A stretch of DNA of 64,000 bases from Xylanibacter brevis ATCC 19188. GTDB lineage: Bacteria; Bacteroidota; Bacteroidia; Bacteroidales; Bacteroidaceae. The DNA is taken from NCBI RefSeq assembly GCF_000621725.1, contig NZ_KK211334.1, positions 1 through 64,000 on the forward strand, in the 5' to 3' direction. Under the pieces are notes generated by a model, which did no database searches, was not told the DNA's origin, and saw only the letters and a list, made by a program, of their open reading frames with translations. Shown one piece after another: positions 8,210 through 15,605 of the stretch. A program made the translations under genes and the position numbers. How positions within the stretch are numbered: position 1 is the stretch's first letter; each line of letters starts with the position of its first letter.

Positions 8210-8232
8210 TACCGATTATCAAAGATAATAAT

Positions 8233-8796
8233 ATGAAAGAACGGAATACATATCTTTCTTCCGCCTCTGTAAAAAAGCAAGGGAGAACAGCTTACTATAA
8301 GATGCTGGAGAGTGCCAAGCAAGGAGAGCTTATCCAGGTCCGTCGTGGTGTGTATGCCAATATAGACCAACTCAGTGGCAACATGATTGACATCAATGCC
8401 GTTGTTCCAGAAGGCATTCTATGCCTTTGGTCAGCATGGAGCATTCATCAGCTTACCACTTCCATGCCACAGGCTTTTCATATCGCCATCAAAAGAGGGC
8501 GAAAAGTCTCTATTCCTTCTTTTCCAAGAATGGAGGTTCATCATTATACGGAAAATCTTCTAAAAATTGGTGTAATTTCGATGATAATTGATGGCTTCAA
8601 TATTCGCCTCTACGATGTTGAACGATGTGTGTGCGATGCAGTAAAGTTTCGCAATAAAGTTGGTATGGATGTCTGCTCCGAAATCATCAATAATTATCTT
8701 GAACGTCCAGACAGAAACCTAAGCAAGTTGATGGACTACGCCCGTAAACTGAGAGTGGGAAAGATTCTTGAACAATATCTGCAAGTTAAACTATGA
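8233..8796 (+). CDS. abiEi: AbiEi-type antitoxin / transcriptional regulator
   Basis: 187 residues from ATG 8233 (MKERNTYLSSASVKKQG). N-terminal winged-helix-like region with 'AYYKMLESAKQGELIQVRRGVYAN', the family's hallmark 'G.y.R.rrGvY' turn, then the AbiEi C-terminal domain (CLWSAWSIHQLTTSMPQAFH, ...VERCVCDAVKFRNKVG). In type IV AbiE toxin-antitoxin and phage-abortive systems this protein represses its own promoter and neutralises AbiEii. The stop overlaps the abiEii start by four bases (ATGA), so the two are translationally coupled. Base composition is more AT-rich than the flanking genes, consistent with transfer. Confidence 0.85.
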   Translation: MKERNTYLSSASVKKQGRTAYYKMLESAKQGELIQVRRGVYANIDQLSGNMIDINAVVPEGILCLWSAWSIHQLTTSMPQAFHIAIKRGRKVSIPSFPRMEVHHYTENLLKIGVISMIIDGFNIRLYDVERCVCDAVKFRNKVGMDVCSEIINNYLERPDRNLSKLMDYARKLRVGKILEQYLQVKL

Positions 8797-9668
8797 GTAA
8801 CGAAGCCATAAAGAATTACGGAAAATCTATCCGCAGCAAACTGTTGAACATATCCAAAAAGGAAGATGTCTTCCATCAAACCATCCTGACTCGTTTCTTT
8901 CAAGAACGTCTGCTATACAGAATGTCACAGACAAGATACCGCGACAACTTCTATCTGAAAGGTGGTGCTTTGATGTATGCATACGAAAAGTTTGCAGCGC
9001 GCCCAACATTGGATATAGACTTCCTTGGAAAAAATATAAGTAATGAAGGAACTTCAATCGTTGCAGCATTCAAAGAGATTTGTTCCGTTCCATGCGATGA
9101 AGACGGGGTTATCTATGACGTCGAAAATATTACATCACAGAATATCACAGAGTTCAAGGATTATCATGGTATACGACTGAGCATACCAGTTAGAATGGAC
9201 ACAATTTCACAAGTATTGACGATGGACATCGGCTTTGGCGATGTAGTCACCCCAAGTCCAATAGATCTAGACTATCCTACTCTGCTTGAAAGTCTGCCAG
9301 CTGTAAACATTCTGGCTTACTCGCTTGAGACAGTTATTGCAGAGAAATTCCATGCAGTGGTTGATCTGGCAGACCAAAGCAGCCGCATGAAAGACTATTA
9401 CGACCTATATCATCTGCTGTCAAAAGAAAAATATGACAGTGAGATACTACAAGAAGCTATTGTGCATACATTTGAGAACAGGCATACTTCATATGATGCT
9501 AACACTATGTTTTTCCGCGATGATTTTGCCAACAACCAACAAATGCAAGTTCGATGGCAAGCTTTTTTACGTAAGATTACAAAGAAAGAGGAGATGTCAT
9601 TCTCGGATATTGTGACACACATACAAGACACCTTACGCCCTTATTGGGAGATTCTGGCACATGAATAA
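8793..9668 (+). CDS. abiEii: AbiEii/AbiGii-family nucleotidyltransferase toxin
   Basis: 291 residues. The DNA polymerase-beta-like nucleotidyltransferase core is visible as 'YLKGGALMYAYEKF' followed by 'RPTLDIDFLG' (Gly-Gly plus the D-x-D pair, about residues 54-80), then 'VIAEKFHAVVDLADQSSRMKDYYDLYHLL', diagnostic for AbiEii/AbiGii. Family members act as NTP-transferring toxins, some on tRNA acceptor ends. It overlaps abiEi by 4 bases and the phosphoesterase gene by 8 bases, so all three are likely one transcript. The catalytic residues appear intact. Confidence 0.88.
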   Translation: MSNEAIKNYGKSIRSKLLNISKKEDVFHQTILTRFFQERLLYRMSQTRYRDNFYLKGGALMYAYEKFAARPTLDIDFLGKNISNEGTSIVAAFKEICSVPCDEDGVIYDVENITSQNITEFKDYHGIRLSIPVRMDTISQVLTMDIGFGDVVTPSPIDLDYPTLLESLPAVNILAYSLETVIAEKFHAVVDLADQSSRMKDYYDLYHLLSKEKYDSEILQEAIVHTFENRHTSYDANTMFFRDDFANNQQMQVRWQAFLRKITKKEEMSFSDIVTHIQDTLRPYWEILAHE

Positions 9669-10473
9669 GTACCATACATACGATTTCCCAGACTGCAAAT
9701 GTATTGTTGTCTGCGGTGACATTCACGGGGACTTCAATCTCCTCGTGAATAAAGTTTGTGTGCAATATCAGATGAAAGATACTCTGGTCATTGTAGCAGG
9801 AGATTGTGGCTTTGGCTTTGAAAGAAAAGGGTACTATGAGAATATTGTCAAGCGCAATACCAAGCGAGTAAATGAATCCAACAACTGGTTTCTTTTCATC
9901 CGTGGCAACCATGACAATCCAGCTTACTTTGACGGAAAAACATTCCGGCATAAAAGGTTTACTTGCATTCCCGACTACTCTGTAGTCAAAGCCAATGGTC
10001 ACACCATACTCTGTGTTGGAGGAGCAATATCTGTTGACCGTCAGCCAAGAATAGATGCATGGGAACACTATCAAAGAAAGGCACATAGGTACAGCCATAA
10101 CTCTTTTGACAATGAACTTTTTTCACCCAACTATTATTGGCAAGATGAAGCTCCAGTTTTCAACAATGACATATTATCTGAGATAACCAACTTGCATAAG
10201 ATAGATACAGTAGTGACACATACTGCCCCATCTTTCTGTGAACTACAGAACAAAGATGGATTACTGCAATGGGCAATATATGACAACAGTCTGTTAGATG
10301 ATGTACAGAAGGAACGTGAGACAATGGATGCAATCTATACCAAATTGAGAGCAGAGACCATAACACTTACACATTGGTATTACGGTCACTTTCACCAAAG
10401 CTGGCATTCATCTATTGATGGAGTCCTATTCAAAATGTTAGACATCATGGAACTAGCAGAAATTACCCCTTGA
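9661..10473 (+). CDS. calcineurin-like metallophosphoesterase, third gene of the abiE operon
   Basis: 270 residues. It has all metal-binding blocks of the calcineurin-like fold: 'VCGDIHGD' (about 18-25), 'VAGDCGFG' (about 45), 'IRGNHDNP' (about 80), 'VVTHTAP' and a final 'YYGHFH'. The substrate is unknown; relatives hydrolyse phosphodiesters, cyclic nucleotides or nucleotides. The 8-base overlap with abiEii suggests co-expression and a role alongside the toxin-antitoxin pair, although it may simply be a passenger of the island. It has no signal peptide, so it is cytoplasmic. Confidence 0.8.
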   Translation: MNKYHTYDFPDCKCIVVCGDIHGDFNLLVNKVCVQYQMKDTLVIVAGDCGFGFERKGYYENIVKRNTKRVNESNNWFLFIRGNHDNPAYFDGKTFRHKRFTCIPDYSVVKANGHTILCVGGAISVDRQPRIDAWEHYQRKAHRYSHNSFDNELFSPNYYWQDEAPVFNNDILSEITNLHKIDTVVTHTAPSFCELQNKDGLLQWAIYDNSLLDDVQKERETMDAIYTKLRAETITLTHWYYGHFHQSWHSSIDGVLFKMLDIMELAEITP

Positions 10474-10500
10474 CTAAATCAAGTTTTATAACGCCATTCT

Positions 10501-10590
10501 GTACAAACATACTACTATTTGACAGAAGTGTGGTAGTTTTGTACGGTTATATAAATTCGGCAATAAATACATTTTGTTGCCGAATTTATA
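10501..10590 (+). terminator. inverted repeats after the abiE operon
   Basis: A perfect 14-bp inverted repeat, TATAAATTCGGCAA (10550-10563) and TTGCCGAATTTATA (10577-10590), preceded by an imperfect one spanning 10501-10544 (GTACAAA...TTTTGTAC). There is no long T-run, so a terminator is plausible but not certain; an island end or attachment site is the alternative. Confidence 0.45.
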
Positions 10591-10928
10591 TTTCCTAGCA
10601 ACCAAACATCTGTATTAAAGGATTCTGATTTCTGCCGTCAAAAAAGAAAGAGATGAGAAAGTCGGTATACTTGACCAATGAACGGTTTAGTTTATCCCCA
10701 TATTAAATATCTATAACCTAAACTAAACCTTTTATCTTCGCCAATAATATTAAGCTACGCTGAAGGGACAGAATAAGAGCCTGGAGGTACACGAAGGGAC
10801 AAAAGTCCCTCGACATAGTATCTGTCCCCCATAATTGGAGTGGCATGCGCTGATTATCAGTAACTTATATTTACAGATTTTACATTCTGCATCGGAAAGT
10901 AGATTCTGCGTGGAAAAAGAATTGCGGT

Positions 10929-11335
10929 GCAACAGTGTAGGTTTTGCATTGCAATAGTGTAGGTTTTGCGATGCAATTCGGTAAGTTTTGTGATGCAATT
11001 CGGTAAGTTTTGCTCCGCATCTAGCCCCTGGCCAGCGCCATTCCAGGGGCTAGATGCGGTCGTTTCAGCCCCTAGATGTGGTTGATTCAGGGGCTAGAAG
11101 TGACAGTTCTAGGGGCTAGAACTGAAACTATTGCTTTGGTTCTAGACTTTAGAAGTGCCATTTCTAGACTCTAGAACTGCCACTTCTAGACTTTAAAACA
11201 ACCCATTCTAGACTCTAGAAATGGGGTTTCTAGACTCTAGAATGGATGCAAAAGTGCCACTATTAGATGGCAAAAGTGGCACTATTAGATGACGAAAGCG
11301 ACACTCTTGACCTTCAAAAGGGAGACTGTTGGCTG
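10929..11335. repeat. 22-bp-phased palindrome array 1 (9 units + 11-bp half unit + 9 units)
   Basis: Units of exactly 22 bp, each holding a 13-17-bp odd palindrome. In plus-strand order: four of type GCAATTCGGTAAGTTTTG (10929-11016), five of type CTAGCCCCTGG/CCAGGGGCTAG (11017-11126), an 11-bp half unit (11127-11137), five of type TCTAGACTCTAGA (11138-11247), two of type AAAGTGCCACTATT and two degenerate (11248-11335). Unit boundaries never slip except at the half unit. The array begins 21 bases past the stop of the minus-strand TPR regulator gene. A second array with the same cores lies after uvrC. Confidence 0.85.
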
Positions 11336-11356
11336 GGCTTTCGACCAAGATGGCAG

Positions 11357-12871
11357 TCAGTATCTCAACAGCTGCTGGTCGAAATCCTTGGCACCGCCGG
11401 TTTCGCCAAAGAGGCGCTTCAGCAACTTCACTCGCATGTTGGTGATGGACTGTGGCGACGCCATGAGCAGACAGGCAATCTCGGAGGGCTGGAAATGATA
11501 GTATATCAGCAGACAGAGCGTCTGCTCGCGCACGCCGAGCGGCTTCAACAGCGTAAGCAGATTGGGGTTGAGCGAGAAGCAGACTTGCTGCAGGGTGCTG
11601 ACATCCTCGTCGGCAGCAGCCTGGCCCAGCATGGCTGACTTATGCAGACGGGCCGTGACCTCTTTCAGCTGGCGCGAGTTGTCGCGCTGCTGGCGCTTCT
11701 TCTGTCGCTGCATCTGTACTAGTTCGCGGTGCGTCAGCAGGTAATACCACGCCATGAGGGCCAAGGCCAGGACCACGACGACGAGGGCCGAAAGCAACCA
11801 GATGACGGTGCGATACTGGTGGCGCTCGCGCTGCTGCTCGTCGTATTGCTTCTGCAGGTCGAGGATGGCAGCCGCCTCGTTGTGTTCATAGCGGTCGCGG
11901 TAGAGCCGGTTCAGTCGCTGGCTGAGGTGCGAGGCCATGCGGTGGGCAGCAGGATCCTGCTCAGCCAGCGTGTTGTAGTAGTCTATCAGTTTGGCATAGG
12001 CATCCATGCTGATGGCATAGTCGGGCGACTGGAGCACCTGCGACCAGTAGTCGCTGGCCTGCGCAGAGTGGCCCTCACGCGCGGCAATATCGCCCAGCAG
12101 CTTGATGGTTTTGTCGAGATAGGCAATCTGCTGCGAGGCATAGAGACACTCTTTGGCCTGCACGAGGTTGTTCTGGTGCAGATAGTAGCTGCCCATATTG
12201 GTGAGCATGGTGGCACGGATGGGGCCATCGACGCTGTCGAGCAGTGGCTGGCAGCGCTCTATATAGGCCTGCAGCGAGTCGGTCTGATTCATGACATCAT
12301 AGGTGGTGGCGATGTTGTTCAGCTGTCGGGCCATCCACGACTTGTTGCCCAGCTGTCGGGCAGCCTGCAGCGAACGGTGGTAGTAGTCGATGGTCAGGGG
12401 GTGGTTGTTGGCATTGTCGTTGATGTCGCCCAAGACGGCATACAACTCATAATAGAGCGACGGGGCGTCCAGACGGGCAGCCTGTTCCTCGACCTGCTTC
12501 AGCAGTCGGAAGGCCTCGCCATAGCGCTGCTGACCGTAGAGCACAATGGCATGCTGCAGACTGGCTCGGGCGCAGCGGTGCTGGTCGCCCTGTTGCTCGT
12601 AGTAGTGCTGACTGAGGGCAATGATCGAATCGGACGAGAACGTCAGTCCGATGCGATGGATGGCCTCGGTGAACACCAAGGCATAGAGTGCCTTGTCGGC
12701 CTCAGTGCTAAAGCTGTCGATGTCGAGCCCGTTGAGCAGCAGAACAGCCGAGTCGGGCTGTTGCAGGCAGACGGTTTCGGCCTGCAACAACCGCGTATTG
12801 CGGCTCTGCTCCGGAGAGCAGGCCGCAACAGCTATTGTAATGATAAAAAAGAATAAACTAACAACCCTCAT
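11357..12871 (-). CDS. TPR lipoprotein-like membrane regulator with C-terminal LuxR-type HTH
   Basis: 504 residues from ATG 12871 (MRVVSLFFFIITIAVAACSP), with a lipobox-like AVAAC. Residues ~40-350 are TPR-like helical repeats (e.g. 'LYYELYAVLGDINDNANNHP', 'NKSWMARQLNNIATTYDVMN'). A membrane span follows at about 355-380 (VIWLLSALVVVVLALALMAW), then a Gln/Arg-rich coiled coil, then a helix-turn-helix of the LuxR type, 'LGVREQTLCLLIYYHFQPSE' with 'IACLLMASPQSITNMRVKLL'. This architecture is common in Bacteroidota as a membrane-tethered regulator. Its start overlaps the stop of the preceding TonB-C-like gene (ATGA), so they are coupled. The start was chosen over the 24-residue upstream extension because of that overlap and the signal sequence. 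Confidence 0.8.
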   Translation of the reverse strand: MRVVSLFFFIITIAVAACSPEQSRNTRLLQAETVCLQQPDSAVLLLNGLDIDSFSTEADKALYALVFTEAIHRIGLTFSSDSIIALSQHYYEQQGDQHRCARASLQHAIVLYGQQRYGEAFRLLKQVEEQAARLDAPSLYYELYAVLGDINDNANNHPLTIDYYHRSLQAARQLGNKSWMARQLNNIATTYDVMNQTDSLQAYIERCQPLLDSVDGPIRATMLTNMGSYYLHQNNLVQAKECLYASQQIAYLDKTIKLLGDIAAREGHSAQASDYWSQVLQSPDYAISMDAYAKLIDYYNTLAEQDPAAHRMASHLSQRLNRLYRDRYEHNEAAAILDLQKQYDEQQRERHQYRTVIWLLSALVVVVLALALMAWYYLLTHRELVQMQRQKKRQQRDNSRQLKEVTARLHKSAMLGQAAADEDVSTLQQVCFSLNPNLLTLLKPLGVREQTLCLLIYYHFQPSEIACLLMASPQSITNMRVKLLKRLFGETGGAKDFDQQLLRY

Positions 12872-13278
12872 TTCAGCTTGAACATGATAGGTATGGTGTA
12901 CTTGACGCGCACGGGCTCTCCCTTCTGGCGACCAGCCTTCCACTTAGGCATGGCTTTTACCACACGTACAGCTTCCGCATCGAGCGAAGGGAACACTGAG
13001 CGTAAGACTTTGACATTGCTCAGGCTACCATCTTTCTCGACGATGAACTGCACCAGCACGCGACCCTCTACCTTCTGCTTCTCGGCATCCTCGGGATACT
13101 TCATGTTGTCTTTCATAAAGGTCATCATGCCCTCCATGCCACCAGGGAACTCTGGCATCTGCTCTACCACGGTGAAGGGATCTTCTTGTTGTGCCTTCTG
13201 CGATACAACTGTTTTCTGTGCCAACAGCGTTGTGACGCCACAGAGGGTCATCAGCGCTACAATCATTAATTTCTTCAT
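12868..13278 (-). CDS. periplasmic TonB C-terminal-like protein
   Basis: 136 residues from ATG 13278 (MKKLMIVALMTLCGVTTLLAQ, a signal peptide). The rest is a TonB C-terminal fold: 'MPEFPGGMEGMMTFM', 'YPEDAEKQKVEGRVLVQFIV', 'KDGSLSNVKVLRS', 'DAEAVRVVKAMPKWKAGRQ', 'VRVKYTIPIMFKL'. It lacks the N-terminal membrane anchor and proline-rich arm of true TonB, so it is an exported stand-alone domain, a type frequent in Bacteroidota. First gene of a two-gene operon with the TPR/LuxR regulator; the -7 box TACTTTTG is at 13342-13335. Confidence 0.8.
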   Translation of the reverse strand: MKKLMIVALMTLCGVTTLLAQKTVVSQKAQQEDPFTVVEQMPEFPGGMEGMMTFMKDNMKYPEDAEKQKVEGRVLVQFIVEKDGSLSNVKVLRSVFPSLDAEAVRVVKAMPKWKAGRQKGEPVRVKYTIPIMFKLK

Positions 13279-13334
13279 AATAAATTGTTTTTTTAAATGG
13301 TTAAACGATGATAAGTTGTCCGGACTTTCGTTTG

Positions 13335-13342
13335 CAAAAGTA
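13335..13342 (-). promoter_or_regulatory. -7 box TACTTTTG
   Basis: TAnnTTTG element 56 bases before the ATG at 13278 of the TonB-C-like gene. It supports that start over the upstream in-frame codon at 13365. Confidence 0.55.
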
Positions 13343-13383
13343 GTAAAAGCCCGCGTTGGCGCCAAAAAATCGATTACATCATT

Positions 13384-14805
13384 TTACACCACCTGCTTTT
13401 TTCTAATTTTCCACCCGATGACAGCGATGAAAATGCTCATCAGCGGACTCAACAGATTGAAGAAGCAATAGGGCAGATAGGTGAGCGTAGGCACACCAAG
13501 AACGGTGGACTGCGTCATGCCACAGGTGTTCCAGGGTATCAGAACGGAGGTGACGGTGGCCGAGTCTTCGCAAGAGCGACTCAGTAGGCATGACTCGTAG
13601 CCCTGTTGGCGGTAGGCCTGCTTGAAGATGTCGGCATTGAGAACGATAGAGATGAACTGATCGCCAGTGGTGATATTGAGAAAAATGCCGGTTCCAACGG
13701 TAGAACCGACCAGCGTGGCCCTGCTGCGCACCCAGCGCACAATGACGCGCGTGAGACTCTCGATCATGCCGCTGGCCACCATCGAGGCACCGAAACACAT
13801 GGCACAGAGGATGAGCCAGATGGTGTTGAGCATGCCGGCCATGCCTCCGGTAGAGACGAGCTCGTTGAGCGAGGCATTGCCTGTATCTACAGCCGTGGCG
13901 CCATAGTAGGTGATGGCCAGACCGCGCACCAGACCACCACCAATCTCGGTGAGGATGTGGGGCTGGAACAGGAGTGCCACCACGCCGGCCACGACCGACG
14001 AGAGGAAGAGCACGATGAGCGACGGCACACGGCGGGCAATGAGCACGCCAGTGAACAAGGGCACCAGCAGCGTCCATAGCGAGATGTGGAACGTGCGCTC
14101 CAGGCCTTCGGTATATTCGCCTACCTCCAACTGGGCACCATCACCATAGCCGAGGCCGGCCACCAAAAAGATGACGGTGGTGATGAGAAAGGTGGGCACG
14201 GTGGTGAGCATCATGTAGCGGATATGGGTAAAGAGGTCGGTGCCGGTGCTGGAAGAGGCCAGAATGGTGGTGTCGCTAAGGGGCGACATCTTATCGCCGA
14301 AGTAGGCGCCAGAGATGATGGCACCGGCCGTCCACGGCTCGGAGACGCCCAGGGCATGGCCAATGCCAAGCAGCGCCACGCCGATGGTGGCAATGGTGGT
14401 CCAGGAACTGCCCGACAGGAGCGACACCAAGGCACAGATGATGCAGGTGGAGACCAGGAAGAACTGGGGCGACATGACCTGCACGCCATAGTAGATGAGC
14501 GTGGGAACGACGCCGCTGATCATCCACGACCCCGACAGCATGCCCACGCATAACAGTATTAACAAGGTGATAGAAACTTCGCCTAATGTCTTCTTGATTT
14601 GTGTCTCGAAACGATGCCACGACACGCGATAAACGCCCATGGAGATACACACACAGACGGCCATGCCCATCAAAAGGGCCACCTGACTGCCACCGCTGAG
14701 CGAGTCGCTGCCAAACAGGGTGATGACTACCGATAGAAACGCAATGAGAACAGCCACCGGAATAATGGCTACAAGGGGATGGGGTATTTTTATTTTTTCT
14801 TCCAC
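13384..14805 (-). CDS. nhaC: NhaC-family Na+/H+ antiporter
   Basis: Inner-membrane sodium/proton exchanger, 473 residues with about a dozen hydrophobic spans. Family motifs are intact: 'LLSGSSWTTIATIGVALLGI', 'GAIISGAYFGDKMSPLSDTT' and late 'NITTGDQFISIVLNADIFK'. There is no in-frame ATG near the start. I chose GTG at 14805 (VEEKIKIPHPLVAIIPV) because the likely -7 box TATTTTTG occupies 14840-14833, overlapping the more upstream TTG (14835). The upstream TTG would add 10 residues. Divergent from msrA. Confidence 0.85.
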   Translation of the reverse strand: MEEKIKIPHPLVAIIPVAVLIAFLSVVITLFGSDSLSGGSQVALLMGMAVCVCISMGVYRVSWHRFETQIKKTLGEVSITLLILLCVGMLSGSWMISGVVPTLIYYGVQVMSPQFFLVSTCIICALVSLLSGSSWTTIATIGVALLGIGHALGVSEPWTAGAIISGAYFGDKMSPLSDTTILASSSTGTDLFTHIRYMMLTTVPTFLITTVIFLVAGLGYGDGAQLEVGEYTEGLERTFHISLWTLLVPLFTGVLIARRVPSLIVLFLSSVVAGVVALLFQPHILTEIGGGLVRGLAITYYGATAVDTGNASLNELVSTGGMAGMLNTIWLILCAMCFGASMVASGMIESLTRVIVRWVRSRATLVGSTVGTGIFLNITTGDQFISIVLNADIFKQAYRQQGYESCLLSRSCEDSATVTSVLIPWNTCGMTQSTVLGVPTLTYLPYCFFNLLSPLMSIFIAVIGWKIRKKQVV

Positions 14806-14832
14806 CTGATGATAGTTGATGATTTCGCGCCA

Positions 14833-14840
14833 CAAAAATA
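14833..14840 (-). promoter_or_regulatory. -7 box TATTTTTG for nhaC
   Basis: TAnnTTTG match directly over the TTG codon at 14835, which argues that nhaC translation starts further in (GTG 14805). Confidence 0.4.
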
Positions 14841-14883
14841 CAAATAATTGTTGGTTTTGTTTCTCGTTGCAAGGCTTTTTTAT

Positions 14884-14891
14884 TACTTTTG
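14884..14891 (+). promoter_or_regulatory. -7 box TACTTTTG for msrA
   Basis: TAnnTTTG element 40 bases before the msrA ATG, divergent from the nhaC promoter. Confidence 0.6.
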
Positions 14892-14931
14892 CACCAAAAT
14901 TACAAGTTAATCAGCAAGAAACGAAAAACAA

Positions 14932-15441
14932 ATGAAAGAGATTTACTTAGCCGGTGGCTGCTTCTGGGGCACCGAGCATTACTTCAAACAGATAGAAGGC
15001 GTGATGAACACGGAGGTGGGCTTTGCCAACGGACAGACGGAGAACCCTACCTATAAGGAGGTTTACACCGACCAGACGGGCTATGCCGAGACGGTGCAGG
15101 TGGTGTACGACGAGCAGGTGGTGGGACTGGAGTTCCTGCTGAACATGTTCTTCAAGGCCATTGACCCCACGAGCCTCAACAAACAGGGACACGACGAGGG
15201 CACCCGCTATCGCACGGGCGTGTACTACACCTCGGAGGACCAGCTGCCCATCATCGAGAAGGTGTTTGCCGAACAGCAGGCACTGCTCTCCCAGCCTATC
15301 GCCGTGGAAAAGGTGCCACTGAAGAACTTCTACACCGCCGAGGAGTATCACCAGGACTACCTGGACAAGAACCCCGATGGCTACTGCCACCTGCCAACCG
15401 CCCTGTTTGAGTTTGCAAGGAAGGCTAAAGATAAAAAGTAA
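14932..15441 (+). CDS. msrA: peptide-methionine (S)-S-oxide reductase MsrA
   Basis: 169 residues. Repairs methionine-S-sulfoxide in proteins with thioredoxin-type reductant. The active site 'GGCFWGTEHYF' has the catalytic Cys10, and 'GYAETVQVVYD', 'DPTSLNKQGHDEGTRYRTGV' and 'AEEYHQDYLDKNPDGYC' are the standard family blocks. No signal peptide, so cytosolic. Monocistronic, with its own -7 box and a strong hairpin terminator downstream. Confidence 0.95.
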   Translation: MKEIYLAGGCFWGTEHYFKQIEGVMNTEVGFANGQTENPTYKEVYTDQTGYAETVQVVYDEQVVGLEFLLNMFFKAIDPTSLNKQGHDEGTRYRTGVYYTSEDQLPIIEKVFAEQQALLSQPIAVEKVPLKNFYTAEEYHQDYLDKNPDGYCHLPTALFEFARKAKDKK

Positions 15442-15463
15442 AAAACACTAGACCCACCCCCTA

Positions 15464-15530
15464 CCCCTCCCTGTGGAGGGAGGGGAGTAAATAGACACAA
15501 CCCCCTCCCAACCTCCCCAAGGGGGAGGGG
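15464..15530. repeat. G/C-tract hairpin repeats after msrA
   Basis: Two hairpins: CCCCTCCC (15464-15471) with GGGAGGGG (15478-15485), then a CCTCCCC/GGGGAGG pair at about 15500-15530. Same dispersed family as at 2665, 17863, 36454 and 39330. Confidence 0.5.
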
Positions 15531-15539
15531 AAGTTATAG

Positions 15540-15588
15540 AAAAGGAGTGCATAGCGACCTATCTCGTTATGCACTCCTTTTCTTTTTA
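15540..15588. terminator. bidirectional terminator between msrA and xylanase gene
   Basis: Perfect 14-bp arms AAAAGGAGTGCATA (15540-15553) and TATGCACTCCTTTT (15568-15581), with T-rich flank on the plus strand. It serves convergent msrA and the GH10 gene. Confidence 0.75.
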
Positions 15589-15605
15589 GTATGTCTTTCC
15601 CCCCG

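Larger units (their letters stand above)
7663..8232. other. AT-rich intergenic region
   Basis: 570 bases without a convincing gene. Visible elements are the -7 box of the truncated gene (7708-7715), a hairpin with T-run at 8013-8038 (AAAGGTTAT/ATAACCTTT then TT), and the -7 box of the abiE operon at 8202-8209. The hairpin would terminate a plus-strand transcript for which I see no gene; a small RNA is possible but unsupported. Confidence 0.5.
10474..11356. other. 883-base noncoding region holding hairpins and the 22-bp array
   Basis: It contains the post-abiE inverted repeats (10501-10590), about 270 bases with no feature I can name (10591-10860; a 'GGGACAAAAGTCCCT' hairpin at about 10797), then the phased palindrome array 10929-11335. 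Stops in all frames exclude a protein across the array. Confidence 0.6.

Noticed and set aside
10929..11335. CRISPR array
   Set aside because: No unique spacers between constant repeats, the period is only 22 bp, the repeated words themselves drift, and no cas gene is present.
11729..12856. 375-residue open frame opposite the TPR/LuxR gene
   Set aside because: No recognisable domains, no promoter, and fully overlaps a well-supported gene.
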